A stretch of DNA of 64,000 nt from Nitrosomonas sp. sh817 (GCF_030908545.1 NZ_CP133083.1:1364001-1428000), one strand, 5' to 3'. Shown: positions 27,828-38,081, counted from the first letter of the stretch. The notes: generated by a model not told the origin, from the sequence alone. Numbers and translations are program-made.

Positions 27828-28099
27828 GATGCCTCCCGAGAATGATAGATAGGTAATAAATGGTGCCACAATCCGGTATTGCAATCGTGTGCCGCCTGCA
27901 ATGAGCGTCACACATCATTTTAGGCAAGACAGGACTTCAAAAATTCACCCGATGGAATCGAATGGCATTTTTCTATCCCTTCGCAGATGACGTCAAAACT
28001 GTCGCACTGGAATGGTAGAATACAAACTGGCTGGCGATTTCGATATCATCGGCAGCATTTTCATCCATTGATCGCGACGTTCACCAATCGAGGGTAGCA

Positions 28100-29359
28100 A
28101 TGATTCGCAGTCTCCATATTACTTTAGCGTTGCTTACATTGTTGTTGCTTTCCGCCTGCGCCAGTAAAGCACCGGATAGGAAAGCGCTTGTTGCGGCGGG
28201 GAATGCAGCGGCGCCGACACCCTTCGAACAACTGACTTTCAAGGCGGAAGGTAAAACCGTTTTTGAAGATCACGGCAAGTTCATCATGCTCGAAGGCAGC
28301 AAATGCATGCAACGCGATAACGGCATGGAGCCGGCGGTCATCACCCAATGGCTCGAAATGCCCGGTTATGTCGATAGCGGCACGGTCGTGCTGAATGGCT
28401 GGGATTTGCGCTATTTGAAACAAGATCGCGAAGTCAATTCGCTGCGCGCCGAGATTACCCGCAGTAAACTGGTGAAAAATACCGGGTCGACCTTTCTGGT
28501 ATTCGAAGCGCAAGGCAAGCTGGAAGATCAAAATCGCAACGATGCCTTTGAATTTTGCGTATTTTTCACCGCATTCGGGTATCGCTCAGTCGAAGTCGAT
28601 GCGGTCATCGATGAAGATTACGCCGGAATGGAAGCAGCGATGCTGCAGGATAAAAAACAAGGCGCGGTCGCCACTCTGGAAAATAGCGGCCACAAAGGCA
28701 CGGTGCGGCGTTACGATGCGCTCGCGATCATTCCGCGCGGTTTCGATTTTCAGTTTGCCGACAGCTTTGAATGCGAATGGCGCTGGTCGCCGTGCAAATG
28801 GAGCGATCGTGTCGATTATCCGTTGCTGCAAATGGCCTACAATCTATCGCAAACCAGCGCCACGCCGAATCAATCCGGCAGCCCGAACTGGGCCACCCAG
28901 ACCATTTTCAAAGACAACGATATCCGCACCCATCGCATCAAAACCCGCGCGGCTTTAATCCACGGACGCAGCATTAAAGTACGCGCCGATTTTCTGGCGC
29001 TCAATCCCCGCAGCGGTAAAGCCGACACCTGCCGCAAAAGCGTCGATGGCGTGGTTCGCACCCAAACCATCCAAATCGACGAATTACCCTTCGACTACGC
29101 CATCCCGATGCTGACCGGCTGGGATCTCACCCATGAATGCGAACAGCAAAAGCTGCAACGCGCCGGCATCTGGATTCACGATATCCGCTTCGACCCGCGT
29201 TCGCACCGGTTGGAATACAAAGTATCGTCCATCCTGCGCGACCAGGACGGCGCGCCCAGTTTCAACAGCGCGCATCGCGTTACCGTTCTGGGACTCAACC
29301 GCTTGTCGTCATCGGCGCAGCAACGGGCGCCGCGGTTTCAGTTGAAGCTCCGGGACTAA
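28100..29359 (+). CDS. Hypothetical lipoprotein
   Basis: Protein of 419 residues with a clear lipoprotein signal (LLTLLLLSACAS). The mature part has no motif I know. It contains several cysteines (CMQRDNG, FECEWRWSPCKW, DTCRKS, HECEQQ) that could form disulfides in the periplasm. The body looks beta-rich with repeated phrases (GWDLRYLKQ, GWDLTHECE) that suggest two related halves. No operon partner is apparent. Confidence 0.75.
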   Translation: MIRSLHITLALLTLLLLSACASKAPDRKALVAAGNAAAPTPFEQLTFKAEGKTVFEDHGKFIMLEGSKCMQRDNGMEPAVITQWLEMPGYVDSGTVVLNGWDLRYLKQDREVNSLRAEITRSKLVKNTGSTFLVFEAQGKLEDQNRNDAFEFCVFFTAFGYRSVEVDAVIDEDYAGMEAAMLQDKKQGAVATLENSGHKGTVRRYDALAIIPRGFDFQFADSFECEWRWSPCKWSDRVDYPLLQMAYNLSQTSATPNQSGSPNWATQTIFKDNDIRTHRIKTRAALIHGRSIKVRADFLALNPRSGKADTCRKSVDGVVRTQTIQIDELPFDYAIPMLTGWDLTHECEQQKLQRAGIWIHDIRFDPRSHRLEYKVSSILRDQDGAPSFNSAHRVTVLGLNRLSSSAQQRAPRFQLKLRD

Positions 29360-29383
29360 CTCCGATTTCAGGAGTTTCTCTTG

Positions 29384-29833
29384 CTACCAGCTCAGGAAAA
29401 AAAACCGGAACCCGCCAAACGGCGAAAGATACAGCTTGCCTCCTTCGGTATTCTCCGGCTTTATCGCTACAATCCAGCCGCCAGTGATGTACCAGCGCGG
29501 CGTGCGGCCGATGATCTCAATGCGCCCAAAGTCAGTCGAGGTTACCTTCGCCCAACGAACATCGTTGCTAGCGTTCCTCAAAATGAACACGGTTCTCGGA
29601 TCAGGATCGCGTGTCGCGTGGGTTTCGAGCACGAACAACGTCACACCAAGCAGACTGAGATCGACGGACGATACCGGTGACAAAACGCCAAGGTCGGCAG
29701 CAAAGGGTTCGGTAAAAAACGGCCCGTCGTCAAAGGAGAATTTTGGCCAGAGAAAGTAAGCGGCAGCCCAGGTGGCCACGAAAAGACTTATACCAGCCAG
29801 GAGAATCCTACGTTTTGTGATCGCAGTGGTCAT
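29384..29833 (-). CDS. Hypothetical membrane-anchored protein
   Basis: Protein of 149 residues with an N-terminal membrane anchor (ILLAGISLFVATWAAAYFL, about 9-27) and a small extracytoplasmic domain (VRWAKVTSTDFGRIEIIGRTPRWYITGGWIVAIKPENT). No known family. It ends convergently to the lipoprotein gene. Confidence 0.55.
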   Translation of the reverse strand: MTTAITKRRILLAGISLFVATWAAAYFLWPKFSFDDGPFFTEPFAADLGVLSPVSSVDLSLLGVTLFVLETHATRDPDPRTVFILRNASNDVRWAKVTSTDFGRIEIIGRTPRWYITGGWIVAIKPENTEGGKLYLSPFGGFRFFFLSW

Positions 29834-29879
29834 TCAAATAACTCAAAGTAAAGCTAAGCTGGAACATAACACGTGACTC

Positions 29880-30188
29880 TCAGCACTGGCCTTCTGTTTC
29901 GACCGGTAAAACCAGCGGCCGCTCGCTGCGCCAAACACGGATTACTTTGATGGCGCTTTCTTCCCTCAGATAGACCACCCGGAAAGGCGCAACAATCATT
30001 TCTCGAATATGCGGGAGCTGAAGCTCAGGAACGATTCTGCCCATATCCGGATGATCGGCCAGCATTTGAATATGCTTGATAATTTCTTTGGCAAATTTCA
30101 AACCGATCTGTGGAATACCTTCTTCAGTGTAATAACTGGTCATGTTTTCCAAGTCTTTCAAGGCCGAATTGGAAATGCTGACTTTCAT
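29880..30188 (-). CDS. RelE/ParE-type toxin
   Basis: Protein of 102 residues with the RelE/ParE fold: KVSISNSALKDLENMTSYY, then HPDMGRIVPELQLPHIREMIVAPFRVVYL and a C-terminal IKVIRVWRSERPL. Members cleave mRNA on the ribosome or inhibit gyrase; which one cannot be told here. Its ATG directly follows the stop of the antitoxin gene with no gap. Confidence 0.88.
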   Translation of the reverse strand: MKVSISNSALKDLENMTSYYTEEGIPQIGLKFAKEIIKHIQMLADHPDMGRIVPELQLPHIREMIVAPFRVVYLREESAIKVIRVWRSERPLVLPVETEGQC

Positions 30189-30458
30189 TCATTCGATGCC
30201 TAAGCGCTTTTTTGCCTCGGCCAATGACAAAGTATTGCCTTCTTTAATGTCCATGAGTCCTTGCGCAATAGCTTTGACGAAAGCCAATTCTTCTTGGTTT
30301 TTCTCGTATTCATCGAGATCCTGCACTACGGCCACACCCCGGCCGCGGTTGGTTAAAAGAATGGGTCTGTGCGTTTCCTTGGCTTGATTGACAACGCGCC
30401 CGGGATTGATCTTTAAATCCGAAAGGGGAATTACATCTTCTGAGAATTTGATAGTCAT
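30189..30458 (-). CDS. Phd/YefM-type antitoxin
   Basis: Antitoxin of 89 residues when started at the ATG at 30458 (MTIKFSEDVIPLSDLK); the longer frame to 30629 lacks support. The N-terminal Phd/YefM DNA-binding fold (NPGRVVNQAKETHRPILLTNRGRGVAVVQDLDEYE) is followed by a charged C-terminal part that would wrap the toxin. It likely represses its own promoter in the gap upstream. Confidence 0.88.
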   Translation of the reverse strand: MTIKFSEDVIPLSDLKINPGRVVNQAKETHRPILLTNRGRGVAVVQDLDEYEKNQEELAFVKAIAQGLMDIKEGNTLSLAEAKKRLGIE

Positions 30459-30611
30459 GATTAACTCCAGGGTATCTTGAAGCCATTTATAGCACCTGTT
30501 AACAGCACCGGTCAAGAAGGCTAATAAAAGACCAATCGCGACTGCTGACCAGTATAGGCGATTTGATTTCAACCAATTCTTCAACTCCCATCCTGTAAAG
30601 GTGCCAAGAGC

Positions 30612-30752
30612 CACTAAACTACCACCCACTGAAAGTAGGTGGGTTAGCGCAGCTTGGGTGCAGACGACTAAAGTCGTCTACCCGCACCAAGCTAAACGCG
30701 CATGAATCAACACATTTAAAGTCAAAGTCACTGTCTAAAGACGGTGGTTTTT
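30612..30752. mobile_element. IS200/IS605-derived MITE (palindrome-rich, no transposase)
   Basis: About 140 bp formed of hairpins and lacking a gene. The left end ACTAAACTACCACC matches the left end of the IS200-type element at 18745-18758 (ACTAAACAACCACC), and the right end GGTGGTTTTTACC matches its right end (GGTGGTTTTAACC). Internal structures are AGACGAC-TAAA-GTCGTCT (30662-30679) inside longer arms GCTTGGGTGC/GCACCAAGC, and a right hairpin around 30729-30747. It could be moved in trans by the TnpA at 18825-19256. Confidence 0.6.
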
Positions 30753-30823
30753 ACCAAATTTATGGAAATAAAGATCGAACATAGCGGGTTACAAACGGCG
30801 GAATAACCTATCGTGCTTCCGCC

Positions 30824-31489
30824 TTACGGATTCTCATTTTCTTTGATTCTTGCGCGCACTTCAGCTACTAATTGAGGATTGTTTTTAGTAAATATCCAAC
30901 CATCAATGTATTTGAGCAAAAGTTTTATGGATTCGATAAATGCTTCAATCGCTTCCGTATATAGTGTGTCAGGAAGATCTCTATCTTTAGGGGATAATTT
31001 AACACTAAATTTTCTATCTTCCCTGACTTCGTTAATAGTGTGGTGAATATGTGTTCCAGACAAGTGTATATATCCGGAGGTAGCTTGATAAACTCGCTTA
31101 ACCCATGGAAATTCCTGAGATAAGAGTTTAACTAAATGGCTGTCAGTGAGCCGATTGCCATTTATATCTTGAAGCTTATCGATCCGAATACCTTTAAGTA
31201 CTTCTAAAGCAAAATCATGTGGTTTCTCCACAAGAAACGCTGCATAGAATCTGAGAGCCGTATCTAGCTGCATCCTTAATAGTGCACCTGCAATAACTAA
31301 GTTTCTGGCTCGTATTAAGGTATTGAAAGCATCGATATTTGCCATTGTTCGATTAAGGGCTGCACCGGCAAGAAAATCTAATCCGTAAAATGTATGATCA
31401 TAAGCTTCATACATGTGCTTGCCGCGATTTTTTACAGCATCGTGACCCTCATTCAGGGCCGCCAAAAGTTTTTCGATTTCATCGGACAT
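30824..31489 (-). CDS. Hypothetical helical protein
   Basis: Protein of 221 residues from the ATG at 31489 (MSDEIEKLLAALNEG). It is almost wholly helical, with TMANIDAFNTLIRARNLVIAGALLRMQLDTALRFYA and later SGYIHLSGTHIHHTINE. The histidines in the second part (HLSGTHIHH) are the most distinctive feature. I recognise similar stand-alone hypothetical proteins in accessory regions but no function. It is in an island-like spot between the MITE and hrpA. Confidence 0.65.
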   Translation of the reverse strand: MSDEIEKLLAALNEGHDAVKNRGKHMYEAYDHTFYGLDFLAGAALNRTMANIDAFNTLIRARNLVIAGALLRMQLDTALRFYAAFLVEKPHDFALEVLKGIRIDKLQDINGNRLTDSHLVKLLSQEFPWVKRVYQATSGYIHLSGTHIHHTINEVREDRKFSVKLSPKDRDLPDTLYTEAIEAFIESIKLLLKYIDGWIFTKNNPQLVAEVRARIKENENP

Positions 31490-31697
31490 GAAGTGTCGCC
31501 AAATGTAATATATGAAACATTTCGCCCAAAATTTTGGGTGTGATGTCATAAAGTCATGGTTATAGCTGATCATCATATAAATGAAGAAATTGATCAAGAC
31601 AGATTTGATTACAAAAAATATGCAGCATCTTCCATATCGAATTGATTGATAAAATGCCCAAGTTATTTGTTTATGTCGGCATACAACTGAAATTCCA

Positions 31698-34600
31698 ATG
31701 AAAAAACTCCTCCCCGAAATTATCACCAAGCGGCTGGTCCATCTTCCCCATCCAACGTATGCGGAAGATCTACCCGTTAACGCCCGCCGTGAAGAAATCA
31801 AGCAGGCCATCGAAAATCATCAAGTCGTGATCATTTGCGGGGAAACCGGTTCGGGCAAAACCACGCAAATCCCTAAAATTTGTCTGGAGCTGAAGCGCGG
31901 CGTGCATGGCCTGATCGGGCACACGCAGCCGCGGCGGATTGCGGCGCGGACGGTGGCGGGGCGGATTGCGGCGGAATTGAATAGTCCGCTGGGGCAGGCG
32001 GTCGGTTATAAGGTGCGGTTTACCGACAAAATCAGCGCGGATTCGTATATCAAATTGATGACCGATGGCATTCTACTTGCCGAGACGCAGGGGGATCCGC
32101 TGTTGCTGGCTTACGATACGTTGATCATAGACGAAGCGCACGAGCGTAGTTTGAATATTGATTTTTTGCTCGGTTACCTCAAGCAACTACTGCCGAAGCG
32201 GCCGGATTTGAAACTGATCGTGACCTCGGCGACCATCGATGCGCAGCGTTTCTCGCGGCATTTTAACGATGCGCCGGTGATCGAGGTCAGCGGGCGGTTG
32301 TATCCGGTCGAGATCCATTACCGTTCGCCGCTGGCCGATGAGGATGATGATAGCGATGGCGATGTGCAGCGAGCCATCATCCATGCGGCCGATGAGTTGA
32401 TGGCGTTGGGTTCGGGCGATATTCTGGTGTTTCTGCCAGGTGAGCGCGAGATTCGCGAGACCGCCGAAACCTTGCGCAAGCATGCGTTTCATCCCATTCA
32501 TTCGCGTATCGAGATCTTGCCGCTGTTTGCTCGTTTGTCGGTCGCCGAGCAGGAACGGGTGTTTCAGCCGGGCGGCGGCCGACGTATCGTGCTGGCGACC
32601 AATGTCGCGGAAACGTCGCTGACGGTGCCGGGGATTCATTATGTGATCGATACCGGGCTAGCGCGGATCAACCGCTACAGTTACCGCAACAAGGTCGAGC
32701 AGTTGCTGGTGGAAAAAATCTCGCGTGCGTCGGCGAATCAACGGGCCGGGCGCTGCGGGCGGGTGGCGGATGGGGTTTGTATCCGCTTGTATTCCGAGCA
32801 GGATTTTCAGGGCAGGTCGGAATTTACCGATCCGGAAATTTTACGCTCTTCGCTGGCGGCAGTGATTCTGCGCATGAAATCGCTGAAGATCGGCAATGTC
32901 GAGAATTTTCCGTTTTTGGAGCCGCCATCGCCGCGCATGATCGCTGACGGTTATCAGTTGCTGGCGGAACTCGGCGCGGTCGACGACAACCGCAATCTGA
33001 CCGCCACCGGCTGGCGGCTGGCGAAGTTTCCGCTCGATCCCAAGATCGCCCGTATGATTCTGGCGGCGAAACAGGAAAATTGCCTGCACGAAATCCTGAT
33101 CATCGCATCGGCACTGAGCGTGCAGGATCCGCGCGACCGTCCGTTCGAACACCAGGCCGCCGCCGATGAGGCGCACCGGCGTTTTCAGGACGAACGTTCG
33201 GATTTTCTGGCGTATCTGAAATTGTGGGATTTCTACGACGAACTGCTGAAGCATAAAAAATCCGGCAAGAAGCTGATGGCGCAATGCCGTGAGCTGTTTT
33301 TGTCGTACCGGCGGTTGCGCGAATGGCGCGAGATTCACGGGCAATTGCATACGCTGATGGCGGAACTGGGCTTCAAGCCGAACGAAATTCCGGCGGGTTA
33401 CGATGAGATTCATCGCGCGTTGTTGCCCGGCTTGCTCGGCAATATCGGCTTTAAAACCGAGAAAGAAGGGGAATATCTGGGGGCGCGCGGCATCAAGTTC
33501 GCCATTTTTCCCGGCTCGGTGTTGAAAAAAGGCAAAGCCAAGTGGGTAGTGGCGGCGGAATTGGTCGAAACCGCCAAGCTGTATGCGCGCTGCGTGGCGA
33601 GAATCGATCCGGTTTGGCTGGAGCGGATCGCCGGGAATTTGTGCAAGCGGCACTACTTCGATCCGCACTGGGAAAAGAAACGCGCGCAGGTGGTTGCGTT
33701 TGAACAGGTCACGTTGTACGGCTTGATCATCGTGTCGAAACGGCCGGTTAATTACGGACCGGTTCATCCCAAAGAAGCGCGCGAGATTTTTATCCGCTCG
33801 GCATTGGCCGCCGGGGAATACAACACAGAAGCGCCGTTTTTTCTGCACAATCAAGCGTTGATTCAGGAAATCGAGGAGCTGGAACACAAAACGCGGCGGC
33901 AGGATGTGCTGGTCGACGAGCAGGAAATTTTTGCGTTCTTCGACGCGATCATTCCACAGGACATTACCAACGGCGCCGCTTTTGAAAAATGGCGCAAGCA
34001 GGCGGAGCAGCAGAATCCGCGTTTGCTGTATTTAACGCGGGAATTGCTGATGCGCCACGAAGCCGGGCACGTCACCGAAGTGCAATTCCCGGAACGGATG
34101 ACGTTGCCGGACGGCAGCGAGTTAGCGCTTAGCTACCGGTTTGAACCCGGTCATCCACTCGATGGTGTGACGCTGACCGTGCCGCTACCGTTGCTGAACC
34201 GGCTGGAAGCCAGGCAACTGGATTACCTGGTGCCGGGATTGATCCGCGAGAAAATCACCTGGTATTTGAAGGCGCTGCCGAAGCAAATCCGCCGCATGCT
34301 GGTACCTTTGCCCGAAACGGTGACGGCATTTCTGGTGAGCCATTCGAATGCCGTGCATCCAGTACCGTTGACCGATGCACTCGAACAATTCATTGTTAAA
34401 AAAACCACGCTGACGGTGCCGCCGGATACTTGGCCAGCAGCGCAAATACCGCCGCATTTGTTGATGAACATCCGCGTGGTTGACGATGCCGGTGAGGAAT
34501 TGGCGATGAACCGCGATCTTGCCGGGTTGCAACGGCAACTTGGGCAAGCCGCGCAGCAATCGTTTGTGAAGCGGGGTGCCGCCAACGAAAAAATTGCGAT

Positions 34601-35459
34601 TGAGCGTGATCAGATCACGCAATGGGATTTCGGCGATCTGCCGCTGGAAGTTGCTTTCATGCGAAACGGACAACCGATGACGGGTTATCCGGCGCTGATC
34701 GATCAGAACGAAAGCGTCGCGATCCGCTTGTTCGATACGCAGGAAGCGGCGGATCAAGCGATGCGCCCGGGTGTGCGGCGGCTGTTAAGCTTGGTGTTGA
34801 AAGAACAAATTAAGCAATTGGACAAGAATCTGCCCGGATTGAAACAAGCCAGCATGCAACTGGCGAGCCGGATGAATCCCGGCGATTTGAAACAGGATAT
34901 GCTGAACGCGATTCTCGACCGCGCCTTGCTCAACGATGATCCCTTGCCGCGCAGCGAGGCCGGGTTTACCGCGCAGTGCCAGCGCGCCAGAAGCCGTTTG
35001 CCGGAAGTATCCGCAGCTCTGGCGAAATTGCTGCAACAGGCTGGCGCCGATTATCAAGCGCTGACTGCGCGCCTACCGGCGGTTCGCAACGAGCGGGTGA
35101 AGTCGGAGTTAAAGGAGCAGCTCGATCATTTGCTGTATCCCGGTTTTCTCGGCGCGACTGATTGGAAACGCCTGCAGCAGTTGCCGCGTTATTTGAAAGG
35201 CATGGCGTTGCGATTGGAAAAACTCGCTGCGAATCCCGAGCGGGATCAGCGCATCAGTGCGGAAGTAGCGCCGTTCTGGCAGCAATATTTACAGCGATTC
35301 GAGAAACATCAAAAGACCAGCATGCATGATGACAATCTGGAAGAATTCCGCTGGCAAATCGAGGAATTGCGCGTGTCGTTATTTGCGCAGGAGTTGAAAA
35401 CGCCTGCACCGGTATCGCCGAAGCGTTTGCAGAAATTGTGGGAAAGCGTGCGGCCATAA
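31698..35459 (+). CDS. hrpA: ATP-dependent RNA helicase HrpA
   Basis: DEAH-box helicase of 1253 residues, close to the usual 1300. The N-terminal core has GETGSGKTTQIPK (about residue 50), HTQPRRIAARTVA, DEAHERS (145-151), TSATID and QRAGRCGRV. HA2, OB-fold and the long HrpA-specific C-terminal region (DUF3418) follow. It acts on mRNA and rescues stalled or collided ribosomes. A hairpin right after its stop looks like a terminator. Confidence 0.96.
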   Translation: MKKLLPEIITKRLVHLPHPTYAEDLPVNARREEIKQAIENHQVVIICGETGSGKTTQIPKICLELKRGVHGLIGHTQPRRIAARTVAGRIAAELNSPLGQAVGYKVRFTDKISADSYIKLMTDGILLAETQGDPLLLAYDTLIIDEAHERSLNIDFLLGYLKQLLPKRPDLKLIVTSATIDAQRFSRHFNDAPVIEVSGRLYPVEIHYRSPLADEDDDSDGDVQRAIIHAADELMALGSGDILVFLPGEREIRETAETLRKHAFHPIHSRIEILPLFARLSVAEQERVFQPGGGRRIVLATNVAETSLTVPGIHYVIDTGLARINRYSYRNKVEQLLVEKISRASANQRAGRCGRVADGVCIRLYSEQDFQGRSEFTDPEILRSSLAAVILRMKSLKIGNVENFPFLEPPSPRMIADGYQLLAELGAVDDNRNLTATGWRLAKFPLDPKIARMILAAKQENCLHEILIIASALSVQDPRDRPFEHQAAADEAHRRFQDERSDFLAYLKLWDFYDELLKHKKSGKKLMAQCRELFLSYRRLREWREIHGQLHTLMAELGFKPNEIPAGYDEIHRALLPGLLGNIGFKTEKEGEYLGARGIKFAIFPGSVLKKGKAKWVVAAELVETAKLYARCVARIDPVWLERIAGNLCKRHYFDPHWEKKRAQVVAFEQVTLYGLIIVSKRPVNYGPVHPKEAREIFIRSALAAGEYNTEAPFFLHNQALIQEIEELEHKTRRQDVLVDEQEIFAFFDAIIPQDITNGAAFEKWRKQAEQQNPRLLYLTRELLMRHEAGHVTEVQFPERMTLPDGSELALSYRFEPGHPLDGVTLTVPLPLLNRLEARQLDYLVPGLIREKITWYLKALPKQIRRMLVPLPETVTAFLVSHSNAVHPVPLTDALEQFIVKKTTLTVPPDTWPAAQIPPHLLMNIRVVDDAGEELAMNRDLAGLQRQLGQAAQQSFVKRGAANEKIAIERDQITQWDFGDLPLEVAFMRNGQPMTGYPALIDQNESVAIRLFDTQEAADQAMRPGVRRLLSLVLKEQIKQLDKNLPGLKQASMQLASRMNPGDLKQDMLNAILDRALLNDDPLPRSEAGFTAQCQRARSRLPEVSAALAKLLQQAGADYQALTARLPAVRNERVKSELKEQLDHLLYPGFLGATDWKRLQQLPRYLKGMALRLEKLAANPERDQRISAEVAPFWQQYLQRFEKHQKTSMHDDNLEEFRWQIEELRVSLFAQELKTPAPVSPKRLQKLWESVRP

Positions 35460-35465
35460 AAAACG

Positions 35466-35479
35466 GGAGCCGCGGCTCC
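35466..35479 (+). terminator. Probable intrinsic terminator of hrpA
   Basis: A perfect 6-bp stem GGAGCC-GC-GGCTCC begins 7 bp after the hrpA stop and is followed by a T-rich stretch (GGTTTGTCGTTTG). The T-run is broken, so strength is uncertain. Confidence 0.5.
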
Positions 35480-35708
35480 GGTTTGTCGTTTGTGCAACTT
35501 AGCACGATTATCCCGTGGTCATTTGTTTATAGATCCTCTTTTTTTGTGAAAAAATAGGATATTTGTACAGGTCGCGGCTTTTATTACACCAATGATTCTG
35601 AAGAAATTCTTCGCATAGGTTAAAATGCGCTCTATTTTTTATTGATTACTGGTTTGTTGCAGAAAAATCCAGTAAATACTAACAAGTTTTCGAAACCGAG
35701 GAAGCCAC

Positions 35709-36773
35709 ATGAAATACCAAACCGATGATCTGCGCATTATCGGCGTGCATGAACTCACACCACCGGTCGAATTGCACCGCGAATATCCGATGACGGAGAT
35801 CGCCACCGAAACGGTCTACTCGGCGCGGCAAAGCGCGCATCGGATTTTGCACGGTGAAGACGATCGCTTGCTGGTAGTGGTCGGACCGTGCTCGATTCAC
35901 GATGTCGACGCGGCGCTGGAATACGCGGCGCGGCTGAAGCACTTGCGCGAGGTATTGAAACCGCATTTGCACATCGTCATGCGCGTCTATTTCGAAAAAC
36001 CGCGCACGACCATCGGCTGGAAAGGATTGATCAACGATCCCGATCTGGATAACAGCTTCCATATCAACAAAGGCTTGCGGATGGCGCGGCGGTTGCTGCT
36101 GGATTTGAATACCATCGGCATGCCGTCGGCGACGGAATACCTGGATTTGATCAGTCCGCAATATCTGTCCGACCTGATCAGTTGGGCGGCAATCGGCGCC
36201 CGCACGACCGAAAGTCAGGGGCATCGCGAATTGGCTTCCGGCGTTTCCTGTCCGATCGGATTTAAAAACGGCACTTACGGCAACCTGAATATCGCCATCG
36301 ATGCCATCGCCGCGGCTTCGCGTCCGCATCATTTTCTATCGGTGACCAAGGAAGGGCACACCGCGATTTTTGCCACCAAGGGTAATGAGGATTGCCACAT
36401 CATTTTGCGCGGCGGCAGGAAGCCGAATTATGATGCCGCCAGCGTCGAGTCGGCGACCGAAGAATTGCAAAAAGCCAAGTTGCCGCCGCATCTGATGATC
36501 GACTTCAGTCATGCTAACAGCCACAAGGATTACCGCCGCCAAGCCGAAGTCGCCGCTAATGTGGCCGAGCAGATTGCCGCCGGAAATCGGGCGATTTGCG
36601 GGGTGATGATCGAGAGCCATCTGGTCGAGGGCAATCAAAAAGCCGACGGCAAGAAACGTGAGGAATTGTTGTACGGGCAAAGCATTACCGATGGTTGCAT
36701 CGGTTTTGAAATGACCGAGCAAGTGTTGCAGCAACTGGCCAAAGCCGTTGAGAAGCGCCGGAAGAGAAAATAA
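35709..36773 (+). CDS. aroG: 3-deoxy-7-phosphoheptulonate (DAHP) synthase, class I
   Basis: Enzyme of 354 residues catalysing the first step of the shikimate pathway, from PEP and erythrose 4-phosphate. Typical AroFGH segments are VVVGPCSIHDVDAALEYA, RVYFEKPRTTIGWKGLINDP, ATEYLDLISPQYLSDLISW, and the C-terminal IDFSHANS and SITDGCIGFE. It pairs in pathway terms with aroQ at 20190. Which feedback amino acid controls it cannot be read off. Confidence 0.95.
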   Translation: MKYQTDDLRIIGVHELTPPVELHREYPMTEIATETVYSARQSAHRILHGEDDRLLVVVGPCSIHDVDAALEYAARLKHLREVLKPHLHIVMRVYFEKPRTTIGWKGLINDPDLDNSFHINKGLRMARRLLLDLNTIGMPSATEYLDLISPQYLSDLISWAAIGARTTESQGHRELASGVSCPIGFKNGTYGNLNIAIDAIAAASRPHHFLSVTKEGHTAIFATKGNEDCHIILRGGRKPNYDAASVESATEELQKAKLPPHLMIDFSHANSHKDYRRQAEVAANVAEQIAAGNRAICGVMIESHLVEGNQKADGKKREELLYGQSITDGCIGFEMTEQVLQQLAKAVEKRRKRK

Positions 36774-36824
36774 CGCGTTTAGCGCCGACTAATTGCCTGC
36801 GCAAGCGAATTAATCAGCGCTTCC

Positions 36825-38081
36825 TTAGTTTCTGACCGTCAAACCTTGATGCAACGACAACCGGTAAGCGCTTAAAGCCGGAATCAAACTCAGCAGGAAG
36901 GTGCTGGCCACGATGATGCCAAGGTGCATGATGATCGAGTCATTCATCACCAAATTGCTAATGAAAATGCCGAAATTTTCAGCCAGGTAGGTTTTGGAAA
37001 AATGGAGCGCAACCGCTAGTAAGCATATCGCCAGGATAATAGCGGATAGCACGATCAACAACGCTTCCAGTTGAATGATCAGGAACACAAACCAGGAACT
37101 CGCTCCGATCGCGCGCATCACCGCAATTTCGCGTTGCCGCTCGCGGATCGATGACAGCAGCATGGTGCTCAAGCCTAATAACGCCGAGAACAATACCAGA
37201 TACGATATCAATTGCAGCGTATTTTCCATCGCCCGCATCATTTCCCATAATTCCATCAATGTCACGCCGGGAAGAATCGCCAGCAAGGGTTCTTTGGCGT
37301 ATTGATTGATCTGGCGCTGTACCTGGAAAGTCGCCATTTTGGACTGTAGCCCGATCATGAAAGCGGTGATGCTTTTCGGCGTGAGATCGCGCTTTTCGAT
37401 GTCCTCATCCATAATCCGCTTGCCCGGGATCTTAACGCCATCCCGCCAATTGAGGTGGATTGCTTCCATCCCTTGCAGACTAATATATAACGCTTGATCG
37501 GCGGGTGTTCCGGTCGGTTTGAGAATGCCCGTGACGGTAAAGGATCTGTCGTCATGCGAGCTGAAACTGACTTGTCCGAGTCCGTGCGCCAATACGATGG
37601 GGTCGTGCAAACGGTAATTGAGTTTTTTGGCGATATCGGCGCCAAGCACGACATCGAATACTTTCGCGAATGCCCGGCCCTCGGAAAAATCCAGCCTGGC
37701 GTTTTCACCAAAGCGGAACCGTTCGAAAAAGTCGCCGGTGGTGCCGACCACGCGGAAACCGCGATGCGAATCGCCCAGCGAGATCGGAATCGTCCATGCC
37801 ACTTTGGGATCGTTGGCAAATGCCTGGTAACTTTGCCATGAAATATTATTGGTGGGGTTGCCGATGCGAAAAACCGAGTACAGCAGCAGATTGAGCTGGC
37901 CGGTGCGCGCACCGGCGATCAGATCCACGCCGGAGACGGTTTTACTGAAACTTTCCTTGGCTTCGAAGCGGATATGCTCGACCCCGAGCAATACGAACAC
38001 GCTGATGGCAATGGAAAGCAACGTCAGCCATGCGGTATAGCGCCGGCTGCGCAAACTTTGCCAGGCGATTTTAGCTAGCAT
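36825..38081 (-). CDS. FtsX/MacB-type ABC transporter permease
   Basis: Inner-membrane protein of 418 residues. An N-terminal helix (about 15-35) is followed by a large periplasmic MacB_PCD-like domain and then three C-terminal helices of the FtsX domain (LISYLVLFSALLGLSTMLLSS ... IREIAVMRAIGAS-like loop). It overlaps the upstream ATPase gene by 11 bp, so they form one transporter. In this neighbourhood the pair probably belongs to a ZrgA-type zinc system instead of lipoprotein export. Confidence 0.9.
   Translation of the reverse strand: MLAKIAWQSLRSRRYTAWLTLLSIAISVFVLLGVEHIRFEAKESFSKTVSGVDLIAGARTGQLNLLLYSVFRIGNPTNNISWQSYQAFANDPKVAWTIPISLGDSHRGFRVVGTTGDFFERFRFGENARLDFSEGRAFAKVFDVVLGADIAKKLNYRLHDPIVLAHGLGQVSFSSHDDRSFTVTGILKPTGTPADQALYISLQGMEAIHLNWRDGVKIPGKRIMDEDIEKRDLTPKSITAFMIGLQSKMATFQVQRQINQYAKEPLLAILPGVTLMELWEMMRAMENTLQLISYLVLFSALLGLSTMLLSSIRERQREIAVMRAIGASSWFVFLIIQLEALLIVLSAIILAICLLAVALHFSKTYLAENFGIFISNLVMNDSIIMHLGIIVASTFLLSLIPALSAYRLSLHQGLTVRN

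Noticed and set aside
30612..30752. CRISPR-like repeats
   Set aside because: The repeats are inverted hairpins of different sequence, not evenly spaced direct repeats; no cas gene is near. No CRISPR array was seen anywhere in the window.
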